DNA from: Bacteroidota bacterium | GTDB taxonomy: Bacteria; Bacteroidota; Bacteroidia; Bacteroidales; UBA7960 | Direction of reading: 5' to 3' | NCBI GenBank assembly: GCA_018335675.1 | Contig: JAGXRQ010000100.1 | Location: 1-49,439 of the forward strand | Length of the DNA: 49,439 nucleotides | Shown: in pieces, positions 1 to 8,437 of the stretch | How the letters are laid out: every line of letters starts with the position of its first letter | How positions within the stretch are numbered: position 1 is the stretch's first letter | Position numbers and translations under genes: made by a program | Notes under the pieces: generated by a model | Told to the model about the DNA's origin: nothing | The model's database searches: none | Seen by the model: the letters and a program-made list of their open reading frames with translations, nothing else

Positions 1-219
1 CCTTACCATTCATGGGAACGAGGTGCTAATGAAAATATAAATGGGCTTATCAGGCAATACTTTCCTAAAGGGTCTTCTTTTGAAAATATTACTAATCAAC
101 AAATTCAATATGTTCAACACAAGTTAAATAACAGACCAAGAAAAAAATTGGGGTTCTTATCACCAATTGAATTTTTATCATTAAATTTGATTAAACAAAA
201 AGTTGCATTTGTGACTTGA
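1..219 (+). CDS. IS30-family transposase, C-terminal part (cut by window edge)
   Basis: Reading from base 1 gives the last 72 residues of an IS30-family DDE transposase, ending in TGA at 217-219. The diagnostic block is WERGANENINGLIRQYFPKG, in which the glutamate of WERG corresponds to the third catalytic acidic residue. It is followed by the usual family tail (RPRKKLGFLSPIEFL). The protein would cut and join the ends of its own element. The start and the rest of the gene lie outside the window, so I cannot say whether it is intact. It sits directly against a truncated kinase gene, which shows that this is an insertion. The family assignment is confident. Confidence 0.9.
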   Translation, partial: PYHSWERGANENINGLIRQYFPKGSSFENITNQQIQYVQHKLNNRPRKKLGFLSPIEFLSLNLIKQKVAFVT

Positions 220-226
220 ATTCAGC
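1..226 (+). mobile_element. Right end of an IS30-family insertion sequence
   Basis: The transposase stop lies a few bases before the inferred element end. In IS30-family elements the terminal inverted repeat overlaps or closely follows the 3' end of the transposase gene. Kinase sequence resumes in frame at about 227 (YSKIEEG), so the IS/host junction is near 225-226. The left end and the target duplication are outside the window, so the exact boundary is an inference. Confidence 0.7.
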
Positions 227-1156
227 TATTCAAAAATTGAGGAGGGCAATTTAAAACTTCATAAGGAAGCAATTCGATTTAAAAATTTTATTATTAATGC
301 ACAGGAATTATTTGATAATATGTGCAATAAGAATATTGAGTTTGAGGTTATTTCAGATATTTCAATTCCTACAATAATTGTTGCTGACCAAAACAGAATT
401 ATTCAGGTCATTAATAATCTCATATCAAATGCTGTTAAATTTACAGATGAAGGAAAGGTCTCTTTAAAGGCAAAATTGCTGTCAAAAGATTTTGTAAGAA
501 ATGAAATTGAGATAAAGGTTGAAGTTATCGACTCCGGCCAGGGCATTAGTAAAGAAAAACAAAAACATTTATTTGTGCCATTTTCTCAAATAGATCAGAG
601 TGATATTCGAAATATTGATGGAGCAGGGCTTGGACTGTCTATTTGTAAAGAAATAGTTGATCGACATGGTGGTCAAATTGGATATGAAACTGAAATAAAT
701 AAAGGAAGCACTTTTTGGTTTACTTTTAAGGCGGGTCTTGTTAATGCTGCAGATTATGGCGAATCAAATTTCGTTGAGGACTCATTTAGATTAGAAAAAT
801 CCTTGAATATATTATTTGTTGAAGATAAAGCGACTACACAAAAAGTTGTCAAGCTTATTCTTAATTCAATGGGGCATAATGTTGTTACCGCAGATAATGG
901 CAAGCAGGCCATAGAAGGTTACAAACATGGAGAATTTGATTTAATACTGATGGATATTCAAATGCCTGTAATGGATGGCGTTACCGCCACCCAGAAACTC
1001 AAGCAAATGTATAAAGACATTCCACCAATTGTTGCACTCAGCGCCAATGCCTTTGAAGGCGCCAGGGAAAAATATATAAAACTCGGAATGGATGAATACC
1101 TAACCAAACCACTAGATGATGAAGAGTTTAAAGATGTTGTGAAGAAGTTGGTTTGA
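227..1156 (+). pseudogene. Hybrid sensor histidine kinase, 3' remnant truncated by the IS30 element
   Basis: Reading begins right after the IS with YSKIEEG, the piece that normally follows the phospho-His helix of hybrid kinases (usual form DxSKIEEG). The sensor part and the phosphorylated His are therefore missing. What remains, numbered from the ATG at 320, is a HATPase_c domain (N box at 25-40 with NNLISNAVKF, G1 DSGQGIS at 71-77, G2 GAGLGLSI at 101-108). A receiver domain follows (LNILFVED from 162, phospho-acceptor Asp212 in LMDIQMP, Lys263 in LTKP). All receiver residues look intact. An internal start at 320 could still give a 278-residue ATPase-receiver protein, but no kinase function is expected without the His. 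The 5' half may lie on the other side of the IS. Confidence 0.85.
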
Positions 1157-1162
1157 TTTACC

Positions 1163-1978
1163 CTACACCCCCTTCACCAACTCCTTAAATATCAGTGTTA
1201 GTTTAGGTTCGGCTACTTCAGCTACATTTTGCACCTCGTCATGCGAAGTTGGCTTGTCGGTTATTTCGGGTTCTGCAAGGTTGGTTACTACCGAAATAGC
1301 AAAACATGGAATGTTCATGTGCCTTGCTACAATTACTTCGGGAACTGTTGACATTCCGGTTACATCTGCGCCAAGAATTCTGAACATGTTATATTCAGAC
1401 GGGGTTTCTAAGGTTGGACCTGCGCTGCCAACGTAAACACCCATTTGGGTTTTTATGTTGTGTTTCTTTGCAATTGCACGAGCTTTTGCAATAAGCTTTT
1501 TGTCGTATGCCTCACTCATCTCCGGAAATCGGGTTCCAAGCTCATCTAAATTCTTACCTCTTAATGGATTTTCGGGAAACATATTGATATGGTCGCGTAT
1601 TATCATCAAATCACCAACCTCAAAAGATTTATTCAAGCCACCTGCTGCATTGGAAAGGAATAATGCCTTTATACCTAAAAGCTTTAAAACTCTAACAGGA
1701 AAAGTTACCTCATGCATAGGATATCCTTCATAATAGTGAAAACGCCCCTGCATTGCAATAACATTTTTGCCTTCCAAAACGCCAAAAATCAATCGTCCGT
1801 GGTGGCCTTCAACCGTTGACACCGGAAAATTTGGTATTTCACCGTACTCGAAGCTGTGCTTTATGTCAATTGCTTTTACAAGTCCGCCTAAGCCCGAACC
1901 TAAAATTATACCTACTTCAGGAGTGAAGTTTGTTTTACCTTTTAGAAAATCTGCGGTTTCTTTAATCTTTGCTATCAT
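1163..1978 (-). CDS. punA: Purine nucleoside phosphorylase (trimeric class)
   Basis: This enzyme cleaves inosine or guanosine with phosphate to the free base and (deoxy)ribose-1-phosphate, in cytoplasmic purine salvage. The 271-residue length fits the trimeric class. Visible signatures are the phosphate loop GSGLG (27-31), HHGR (59-62), the block AGPTLETPSEYNM with Glu191, GMST near 208-211, and VTN with Asn233. The Glu and Asn match the pair that selects 6-oxopurines in the human-type enzyme. It converges with the kinase remnant (6 bases apart) and is divergent from the exported deaminase. Guanine deaminase lies about 2.7 kb away on the same strand and would use the guanine released here. 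The ATG at 1978 has a TATATTTG box 39-46 bases upstream. Confidence 0.93.
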   Translation of the reverse strand: MIAKIKETADFLKGKTNFTPEVGIILGSGLGGLVKAIDIKHSFEYGEIPNFPVSTVEGHHGRLIFGVLEGKNVIAMQGRFHYYEGYPMHEVTFPVRVLKLLGIKALFLSNAAGGLNKSFEVGDLMIIRDHINMFPENPLRGKNLDELGTRFPEMSEAYDKKLIAKARAIAKKHNIKTQMGVYVGSAGPTLETPSEYNMFRILGADVTGMSTVPEVIVARHMNIPCFAISVVTNLAEPEITDKPTSHDEVQNVAEVAEPKLTLIFKELVKGV

Positions 1979-2016
1979 ATTACAGTATTTTGGTGAGTTG
2001 TCTTATTTTATCAAAA

Positions 2017-2024
2017 CAAATATA
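2017..2024 (-). promoter_or_regulatory. TAnnTTTG -7 box upstream of the nucleoside phosphorylase gene
   Basis: On the minus strand the sequence reads TATATTTG, a full match to the Bacteroidota primary-sigma -7 element TAnnTTTG, 39-46 bases before the ATG. The -33 TTTG partner is only partial (ATTG). Assignment rests on motif and position. Confidence 0.4.
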
Positions 2025-2108
2025 CAATTACGGCGTATAATAACAATAATATTAGCGGAATTTGTTGGCATTTTTGGCTGTAATGCATTAAAGCATTAAT
2101 AAAATCAG

Positions 2109-2116
2109 TATTTTTG
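2109..2116 (+). promoter_or_regulatory. TAnnTTTG -7 box upstream of the exported amidohydrolase
   Basis: TATTTTTG followed by C lies about 100 bases before the ATG at 2214, implying a leader of roughly 90 bases. The same TATTTTTGC string precedes hutU, purE, the tRNA gene and mutS2 in this window. No good -33 TTTG is seen at the expected distance. Confidence 0.4.
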
Positions 2117-2213
2117 CACGAAAGAAATTATTGATTTTCACTGAGCGATCTTTAAAAAAAGATGAAGAACAAATTTCAAAACTGTTTGTTAATCATAAAA
2201 ATTAAAGTCAATC

Positions 2214-3626
2214 ATGTTTAAAAAATCATTTATCTACCTAATAACTTTACTAATGTCGGGAATTATTTCACTAAATACGGGCTGCGAATCAAAAGATGGT
2301 TATAACTCTGATCTGATAATCTCCAATGCTCTTATAGTTACGATGGATGCTGATTTTCGAGTTATTGAAAATGGCGCTATTGTGATTGCCGGCGATAGTA
2401 TTGTTGCTATTGGTAATTCTGATGAATTGCTAGGCATGTTTAAAGCTCCTAAAATTATTGATGGAAAAGGCAGGTTAGTAATGCCCGGGCTAATCAATAC
2501 TCACACTCATTCTCCAATGACAATCTTCAGAGGTTTTGCAGATGATCTTCCGTTGCACGAGTGGCTATATGATCATATATTTCCTGTTGAGGCTGAGTTT
2601 ATAACCAAAGAAAATGTTAGTCTGGGAGCCAAACTTGCTATTGTCGAGATGTTACAAAGCGGCACTACCACTTTTAATGATATGTATTATTTTGGTGATG
2701 AGATTGCTCATGTTGTTGAAAAAGCCGGTATAAGAGCTGTTATAACTGAAGGTTTGATAGATTTTGCCGTGCCAAATAGTGAGTCGCCTGAACATGGGAT
2801 AAACTACACTGAAAGGATGATTAAAAAGTGGGCAGGACATTCTCTTGTTACTATTGGGGTGGCTGCTCATGCGCCTTATAGCTCATCGGGAGAGTTGATT
2901 GTTGCGTCCAAAGCTCTGGCTGACAGATACAATGTACCCTTCAATATTCACGTGGCAGAAACAAAAAAGGAGTTTGATCAGATTATGAGTAAACACGGGC
3001 TTACTCCTGTTCAGTATCTTAATAAACTTGGGGTATTAAGCTCTAATATGATTATGGCCCACGGTATTCACCTAACAGAAGAGGATATTAAGATAGTAGC
3101 TGAGAAAGGGGTTGGGATTGCTCATAATCCTGAGTGCAATATGAAACTGGCAAGTGGTGTGGCACCTGTGCCGGATATTTTGGCTGCCGGCGGTAAAGTA
3201 GGTTTAGGTACAGATGGCGTTGCAAGTAACAATAATCTCGACATGTTTGATGAGATGAATACAGCCGCATTGCTGCATAAACTTCATAAAAACGACCCTA
3301 CAGTTCTTGATGCACGCACAGTTGTTGAAATGGCTACTATTGGAGGTGCGAGGGTTTTGGGTATGGATGACAAAATTGGATCAATAGAAAAAGGCAAAAA
3401 AGCCGATATTATTATAATTGACCTTGGCAAGCCCCACCTTCACCCGCTATTTAATGTTTATTCTCTCGTTGTTTACAGTATGAAAAGTTCTGATGTTGAG
3501 TCTGTTATTGTGAATGGCCAAATAGTAATGCAAAACAGGAATGTTCTCAATATTGATGAAAAAGCCTTATATTCTCAGGTTGATAGCCTGGTTGCTGAGA
3601 TTTTGAAGTATGTAGAAAATCGTTAA
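2214..3626 (+). CDS. Exported lipoprotein amidohydrolase, MTA/SAH (or related aminopurine/triazine) deaminase family
   Basis: This 470-residue protein is a metal-dependent deaminase of the amidohydrolase superfamily, closest in pattern to 5'-methylthioadenosine/S-adenosylhomocysteine deaminases. Metal and active-site residues are HTHSP (His97, His99), the family block RGFADDLPLHEW, His246 in HVAET, His283 in MAHGIHL and Asp334 in GTDG. Unusually, it begins with a lipoprotein signal peptide: positive start, hydrophobic stretch, and LNTGC with the lipidated Cys at 24, then ESKDG. Typical family members are cytoplasmic. It is flanked by purine nucleoside phosphorylase and guanine deaminase genes, which supports a purine-nucleoside-like substrate, but the substrate is inferred. 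It may act in the periplasm or at the cell surface. Confidence 0.85.
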   Translation: MFKKSFIYLITLLMSGIISLNTGCESKDGYNSDLIISNALIVTMDADFRVIENGAIVIAGDSIVAIGNSDELLGMFKAPKIIDGKGRLVMPGLINTHTHSPMTIFRGFADDLPLHEWLYDHIFPVEAEFITKENVSLGAKLAIVEMLQSGTTTFNDMYYFGDEIAHVVEKAGIRAVITEGLIDFAVPNSESPEHGINYTERMIKKWAGHSLVTIGVAAHAPYSSSGELIVASKALADRYNVPFNIHVAETKKEFDQIMSKHGLTPVQYLNKLGVLSSNMIMAHGIHLTEEDIKIVAEKGVGIAHNPECNMKLASGVAPVPDILAAGGKVGLGTDGVASNNNLDMFDEMNTAALLHKLHKNDPTVLDARTVVEMATIGGARVLGMDDKIGSIEKGKKADIIIIDLGKPHLHPLFNVYSLVVYSMKSSDVESVIVNGQIVMQNRNVLNIDEKALYSQVDSLVAEILKYVENR

Positions 3627-3637
3627 TTTTTCTAACA

Positions 3638-3670
3638 AACTTTATGTTTTTTCTTTATAAACAAAAAGTT
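3638..3670. terminator. Possible convergent terminator hairpin
   Basis: AACTTTATGTTT pairs with AAACAAAAAGTT (12 positions, one mismatch) around a short T-rich loop, between the convergent amidohydrolase and Bro-N genes. It is AT-only apart from two G-C pairs, so it is a weak candidate. Confidence 0.3.
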
Positions 3671-3680
3671 CAAATAAAAT

Positions 3681-4508
3681 TTATTTTAATTCTTTCTTTG
3701 TCTTTTTTGCAGGTAAATAGTTTTCACTGCTCACAACATTTTTTCCTGATTTTAGCTCCAATTGCTTACGGGCATTTCCTGCAATTTTCCCACCTGTTTT
3801 AGCTGCTTTTTTATTCTCTGCGAAACCTTTTGGATTAGTATTTATTACTATTTCCTTTGTAGAAGCTTCTCCTAGCATGGAAAATATGAGTTCCAGATCG
3901 GTCATATGATCTCTTAAATTTTGAGACTTTAATCCTTTGATTTTCTTGTATTCTGAAGGTGTCAGCCCAAAAGTAGCCTTAGAAATTTCTGCAGTGAGTA
4001 TAGCGTATTCTATTTGTTCTTTTATTCCTCTTTGTTTCCATTCATCAGTTAATTCTTCTCGAATTGCAATGCTTCTCATTCTTTTTTCAATCCATTCTTC
4101 AGGATATCCTTTGGCTTTATATAATTCTCTGGTTCGTTGAGTTGCCAGTTCAGGATTCTCAATCTCATCTAACCTATCAGCCCCCACTTGCGCTAACCAA
4201 AGCTTAAAAGGTTCAGCTTTGGGAGACGGGATAGACTGAATTATTCTTAAAAGACTCTTTGTGTTAGCGGTATCTGTTATTCTCATTTTCCCGTCTGGCG
4301 CTTTTAGTTTGAACTGTCGACAAATTGTCGACAGTTCAGTTCCACCTTCCAGAGAAACTCGTTTCTTCATTTTAAACCAATAATCTCTAGGATTCACTGA
4401 ATCTGTGAGCACTTCAATCACGTCAATGACTGAAAAGTACCATTGTTCTTCTTTTTCTTCCCAAAGTGTTCTAATTTGCTTTTGATCAAAGATTTTTATT
4501 TTATTCAT
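3681..4508 (-). CDS. Bro-N domain protein (phage antirepressor-like), stand-alone
   Basis: This 275-residue protein begins with a Bro-N-type domain (about residues 5-110): IFDQKQIRTLWEEKEEQWYF, SVIDVIEVLTDS, NPRDYWFKMKKR, then LLRIIQSIPSPKAEPFKLWLAQVG. These are the hallmarks of BRO/antirepressor proteins, a DNA-binding family of phages and large viruses. Residues 120-200 form a helical middle (RTRELYKAKGYPEEWIEKRM). The basic C-terminal end contains TGGKIAGNARKQLE and a lysine-rich tail. No phage structural, integrase or repressor gene lies nearby, so this looks like one of the solitary chromosomal Bro-N genes common in the phylum. It interrupts the otherwise purine-related run of genes. Its target and role are unknown. 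Confidence 0.75.
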   Translation of the reverse strand: MNKIKIFDQKQIRTLWEEKEEQWYFSVIDVIEVLTDSVNPRDYWFKMKKRVSLEGGTELSTICRQFKLKAPDGKMRITDTANTKSLLRIIQSIPSPKAEPFKLWLAQVGADRLDEIENPELATQRTRELYKAKGYPEEWIEKRMRSIAIREELTDEWKQRGIKEQIEYAILTAEISKATFGLTPSEYKKIKGLKSQNLRDHMTDLELIFSMLGEASTKEIVINTNPKGFAENKKAAKTGGKIAGNARKQLELKSGKNVVSSENYLPAKKTKKELK

Positions 4509-4643
4509 TTGTCTCGATGTTATTGTGAGAATTATTTACAACATGTAAAATAAAACAAGTTTAAAACGCTAGAAAAGCTATCCATATTTATATTGTACTC
4601 TTTTCTATAAGAATATCCTTTAGTTCCTCATAGTATCTTATCA

Positions 4644-5117
4644 CTAATAATCCACCTTATTCTCAAAGCTAATCCATTCTTCGAAAGGCGTACACCTGTC
4701 CCGGTGTTGTATTTTTACGGTTGGAATACTCCTTTTTTCTAGAGGTAAAGGAATCTCTTTATAAATGAAAGAATCATCGAAGCCGGCTTTAGCTGCGTCG
4801 GTATTTTCAGCGGCGAAAACTAACATCTTTGGGCGTGCCCAGTAAATAGCCCCAAGACACATAGGGCAAGGTTCGCAACTTGCGTAAATAATACAACCAT
4901 CAAGCTGAAAAGAGTTTAACTTTTTGCAGGCCTCACGAATGGCAACAACTTCTGCATGCGCCGTTGGGTCGTTGGTGCTTGTAACCTTGTTTGCACACGC
5001 ACTAATAATTTCCCCATTCTTTACTATTACTGCACCAAACGGACCTCCTTGCCCGGTTTTTACATTTTCTCTGGCTAGCCTTATTGCTTCTTCAAGATAA
5101 AATTCGTGATTTTCCAT
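4644..5117 (-). CDS. guaD: Guanine deaminase (cytidine-deaminase fold)
   Basis: This enzyme hydrolyses guanine to xanthine and ammonia in the cytoplasm. At 157 residues it has the length of the Bacillus-type GuaD and resembles it along its whole length. The zinc site is HAE (His54, Glu56 in NDPTAHAEVVAIR) and PCPMC (Cys84, Cys87 in CEPCPMCLGAIYWA). The GuaD-specific parts are also present: TDAAKAGFDDSFIYKEI and the closing F-x-x-W plus K-x-x-Y tail. These separate it from the tRNA adenosine deaminase TadA. It probably takes guanine made by the nucleoside phosphorylase at 1163-1978. It is transcribed alone. Confidence 0.9.
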   Translation of the reverse strand: MENHEFYLEEAIRLARENVKTGQGGPFGAVIVKNGEIISACANKVTSTNDPTAHAEVVAIREACKKLNSFQLDGCIIYASCEPCPMCLGAIYWARPKMLVFAAENTDAAKAGFDDSFIYKEIPLPLEKRSIPTVKIQHRDRCTPFEEWISFENKVDY

Positions 5118-5334
5118 GCTTTTGTAGTTCTAATTCCTATACGTTTGTTACCGATTGTAAAGTTATAATTTTTCACCAATAATAGTTAAATCAGGTTTGA
5201 TGTTTTTAAATGAAATTTGATTTTGTATAATTTTGAGAGTACTTTTTTTGATGTAATATCGTTTTTTGAATGACTAGGAAATATTAAAATGGAATTGGAA
5301 ATCAATTAGAATAAAAAACTTAAAATTCTCTCAT

Positions 5335-5757
5335 ATGAAAACAATTAGATTTGTCCTATTTACAATGCTTTTCGCATTTTTTGCAAACACTGCAAGCAGT
5401 TTTTCTCAAATAAGATTCTCAAAACATGGGGAAGAAGATGGTTTGAAAATCGAGAATCGTTGGAGACGAAGCAATTTTTTTAATAAAAATAGCGATGCTG
5501 TTTTAATAATCAAACTTACGAATACTAACACTTATGCTGTAAATGCAAAACTATCAGTTGGATTTTACAGAGATGGAATTCTGGCCTTTTCTAGCGAAGA
5601 GCAAACTGTTTGTTTAGAGCCGGGGCAAGTTAAAAGAGGATTCCAAACAAATTTCAGATTTACAGCTGAAGGCATTACTATTGCTGAGACCCATGAAGAT
5701 AATTTTTCTTGGGATTTTGCTACTGTTGAGATAATTAGAGTTGAGAAGTGTAAATAA
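5335..5757 (+). CDS. Secreted small protein, unknown function
   Basis: I do not recognise this 140-residue protein. It starts with a clear Sec signal peptide (KTIRFVLFTMLFAFFANTASSFSQ, cleavage probably after the serine near 24). The mature part is short and beta-rich. Its central segment (NTNTYAVNAKLSVGFYRDG ... CLEPGQVKRGFQTNFRF) reads like a small immunoglobulin-like fold. It has two cysteines, one in the CLEPG loop and one in the final EKCK, which could pair. It precedes hutU by about 80 bases on the same strand, but hutU has its own promoter-like box, so a functional link is not implied. Confidence 0.65.
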   Translation: MKTIRFVLFTMLFAFFANTASSFSQIRFSKHGEEDGLKIENRWRRSNFFNKNSDAVLIIKLTNTNTYAVNAKLSVGFYRDGILAFSSEEQTVCLEPGQVKRGFQTNFRFTAEGITIAETHEDNFSWDFATVEIIRVEKCK

Positions 5758-5806
5758 TCATTGAATAATTAAAGTCTTTAGCATGCTTCTTAAAGCACAA
5801 AAATGC

Positions 5807-5814
5807 TATTTTTG
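5807..5814 (+). promoter_or_regulatory. TAnnTTTG -7 box for hutU
   Basis: TATTTTTG lies 25-32 bases before the ATG at 5839. An alternative upstream start at 5803 would put the start codon inside or before this box, so the box supports the start at 5839. No convincing -33 TTTG is present. Confidence 0.45.
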
Positions 5815-5838
5815 TTGCTCCAAAAAAAACAAAGAAAA

Positions 5839-7845
5839 ATGAATTTATTAGAATTTCAGAAATCAATACTTCAAGGTATTCCGGACGAATTGCCTTCTCC
5901 AAAACCTTACGAACCAGAAATTAATCATGCTCCGAAAAGGAAAGATATTCTTAGCACTAGCGAAAAAAAACTGGCAATAAAAAATGCTTTAAGATATTTT
6001 CCTGAAAAACATCATTCTGTCCTTGCTCCTGAATTTGCCGAAGAGCTTGTAACTTACGGCAGAATTTATATGTACAGATTGAGGCCTGATTATAAAATAT
6101 ATGCAAGAAGTATTGATCAGTTCCCTCATAATAGCAAACAAGCAGCAGCTATCATGCTTATGCTATCAAACAATCTTGATTATGCTGTTGCTCAACACCC
6201 TCATGAGCTAATCACTTATGGTGGCAATGGAGCTGTATTCCAAAATTGGGCTCAGTATTTACTTTGTATGAAGTATCTGGCTGAAATGACTGAAGAACAA
6301 ACGTTAGTTCTATACAGTGGTCATCCTATGGGTCTTTTCCCATCTCATAAAGATGCTCCAAGGGTTGTTGTTACGAATGGTATGATGATTCCTAATTATT
6401 CCAAGCCCGATGATTGGGAGAAATTTAATGCCCTTGGTGTAACTCAATATGGGCAGATGACCGCAGGAAGCTTTATGTATATTGGCCCTCAGGGAATAGT
6501 GCACGGAACAACAATTACAGTGCTGAATGCAGCTCGTCGAATTGATAAAAATTCAAGCGACCTTTCAGGAAAAGTATTTGTTACTAGTGGTTTGGGTGGA
6601 ATGTCTGGTGCGCAACCAAAGGCAGCAGTTATTGCCGGAGGAATAGGTGTTGTTGCAGAAATTAATCCCAAGGTTACTAATATCAGATATTCTCAGGGAT
6701 GGGTAGATGAAGTTTATGAAGATATAGATTTGCTAATCAATAGAGTTGAGGAAGCTAAAAATAACAAGGAGGCTGTATCTCTGGCTTATCAAGGAAATAT
6801 CGTAGAACTTTGGGAAAGATTTGCTGAAAGAAAAGTTAAGGTTGAATTGGGCTCTGACCAAACTAGTCTGCACAATCCTTATTCCGGCGGCTATTATCCT
6901 GCCGGACTTGGATTTGAAGAGGCAAACGATATGATGGCTAACGACCCTTTGAAGTTTAAGATAATGCTTCAAAAATCATTAAAAAGACACGTTGCTGCGA
7001 TTAATGCTATGACCAAACTTGGCATGTACTTCTGGGATTATGGTAATGCATTTCTTCTAGAAGCCGGCAGGGCAGGAGCTGATGTTTTTAATGAAGATGG
7101 CACCTATAAATATCCTTCTTATGTTCAGGATATAATGGGACCAATGTGCTTCGACTACGGCTTTGGACCTTTCAGATGGGTGTGTGCATCAAACGATCCC
7201 GAAGATCTGAAGAAGACTGATATGATTGCAGCCAATATCCTTAGAGAAATGCTTGAAACCGAACCGGATGAAATAAAGCTTCAGCTGGCCGATAATCTCA
7301 GATGGATTGAACAAGCTGAAGAAAACAAACTAGTTGTAGGTTCTCAGGCTAGAATTTTATACGCTGATGCTAAAGGTAGAATCAAAATTGCAGAAGCCTT
7401 TAATAAAGCTGTGGCAATGAAAGAGATTTCGGCACCTGTTATACTAGGACGAGATCATCACGATGTTTCAGGTACTGATTCTCCTTATCGTGAAACTTCC
7501 AACATTTATGACGGTTCTCAGTTTACTGCCGATATGGCCATCCAAAATGTTATTGGCGACAGTTTTCGAGGTGCTACATGGGTTTCTATACATAACGGCG
7601 GTGGTGTTGGCTGGGGCGAGTCGATAAATGGTGGCTTTGGTATGGTTTTAGACGGTACTTATGAAGCAGACCGACGATTAAAATCAATGCTTTTTTGGGA
7701 TGTTAATAATGGTATTGCAAGAAGAAGCTGGGCAAGAAATAATGAGGCTGTTTTTGCTATCAAACGTGCTATGGAAGAAGAACCAAAACTGAAAGTTACT
7801 CTTCCAAACTTTGTTAATGATAATGTAATTGATGAATTGTTTTAA
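5839..7845 (+). CDS. hutU: Urocanate hydratase (long form)
   Basis: This enzyme converts urocanate to imidazolonepropionate, the second step of histidine breakdown, using tightly bound NAD. The protein is 668 residues from MNLLEFQKS, closer to the animal-type long form than to the roughly 550-residue Pseudomonas-type enzyme. Visible signatures are the NAD-binding VTSGLGGMSGAQPKAA, the SGHPMGLFPSH segment, the block MCFDYGFGPFRWVCAS with the expected conserved Cys, and GRDHHDVSGTDSPYRET plus NGGGVGWGESINGG near the C-terminus. An extension to 5803 is possible but lies over the promoter box. No hutH, hutI or formiminotransferase gene is in the window, so the other pathway genes must be elsewhere or absent. 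Confidence 0.93.
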   Translation: MNLLEFQKSILQGIPDELPSPKPYEPEINHAPKRKDILSTSEKKLAIKNALRYFPEKHHSVLAPEFAEELVTYGRIYMYRLRPDYKIYARSIDQFPHNSKQAAAIMLMLSNNLDYAVAQHPHELITYGGNGAVFQNWAQYLLCMKYLAEMTEEQTLVLYSGHPMGLFPSHKDAPRVVVTNGMMIPNYSKPDDWEKFNALGVTQYGQMTAGSFMYIGPQGIVHGTTITVLNAARRIDKNSSDLSGKVFVTSGLGGMSGAQPKAAVIAGGIGVVAEINPKVTNIRYSQGWVDEVYEDIDLLINRVEEAKNNKEAVSLAYQGNIVELWERFAERKVKVELGSDQTSLHNPYSGGYYPAGLGFEEANDMMANDPLKFKIMLQKSLKRHVAAINAMTKLGMYFWDYGNAFLLEAGRAGADVFNEDGTYKYPSYVQDIMGPMCFDYGFGPFRWVCASNDPEDLKKTDMIAANILREMLETEPDEIKLQLADNLRWIEQAEENKLVVGSQARILYADAKGRIKIAEAFNKAVAMKEISAPVILGRDHHDVSGTDSPYRETSNIYDGSQFTADMAIQNVIGDSFRGATWVSIHNGGGVGWGESINGGFGMVLDGTYEADRRLKSMLFWDVNNGIARRSWARNNEAVFAIKRAMEEEPKLKVTLPNFVNDNVIDELF

Positions 7846-7967
7846 TTGAAGCTCAGTCTTTCATAAGTGTATGATTTTTATTAATTTTATCAAACTAAAT
7901 AATTAAAACCATGAAGAGAAACTCACACAAATATGCTTCATTAATTGCTATGAGCAGAAGCATTTCT

Positions 7968-8378
7968 ATGAAAAATATATTATTGATTTTTGGAATTTCA
8001 TTGCTGTTTAGCCTTTCTTCATGTGAAATTGAAGATGTAAATGCAAGAAATAAATTTCTTGGTACATGGAAAGTTTCTGAACTTAGTTCATACTATGGAC
8101 CTCCTCCAATGACTTATAATGTTAATATCTCTGCCAGCAATGATGACGTTGATGAAATTATTATTTCTAACTTTTTCAACATGGGTTCGTCAGAAAAAGT
8201 TTATGCTTATGTGTCTGGAAATAGTGTCACAATTCCAAGCCAAACAATTTGTGATGATTCAATAACTGTATCAGGAAGTGGTTCATTTAGATCAAGTTCA
8301 AATGATATTTCTTTGAGCTATTCTACAAACGACGGAGCAGTACTAGATAATCTTTCAGCTACTCTTACAAAACTGTAA
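7968..8378 (+). CDS. Small lipoprotein, lipocalin-like
   Basis: This putative lipoprotein is 136 residues from the ATG at 7968. Its signal peptide KNILLIFGISLLFSLSSC ends in a lipobox with a lipidated Cys. The ATG at 7911 would add 19 residues before the signal peptide and is less likely. The mature part opens with NKFLGTWKVSEL, the G-T-W pattern common at the start of lipocalin-like domains of Bacteroidota lipoproteins. Alternating beta strands follow (KVYAYVSGNSVTIPSQ, ITVSGSGSFRSSSNDISLSYS). Ligand and role are unknown. It is about 120 bases downstream of hutU on the same strand. Confidence 0.65.
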   Translation: MKNILLIFGISLLFSLSSCEIEDVNARNKFLGTWKVSELSSYYGPPPMTYNVNISASNDDVDEIIISNFFNMGSSEKVYAYVSGNSVTIPSQTICDDSITVSGSGSFRSSSNDISLSYSTNDGAVLDNLSATLTKL

Positions 8379-8437
8379 TAGATTTTAATGAGATTGTTAT
8401 TGAAGAATATTTATAATACAGAGCTTTTAATGTGGAT

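Noticed and set aside
1455-1733. Plus-strand frame opposite purine nucleoside phosphorylase
   Set aside because: It is the antisense of a well-conserved gene with catalytic motifs and has no family features.
4644-5117. tRNA adenosine deaminase (TadA) identity for the deaminase
   Set aside because: The C-terminal GFDDSFIYKEI block and the F-x-x-W ... K-x-x-Y end match GuaD, not TadA.
5803-5838. Twelve-residue longer start for hutU
   Set aside because: The extension lies on a TATTTTTG promoter-like box and has an unlikely hydrophobic/basic peptide; the downstream ATG gives the expected N-terminus.
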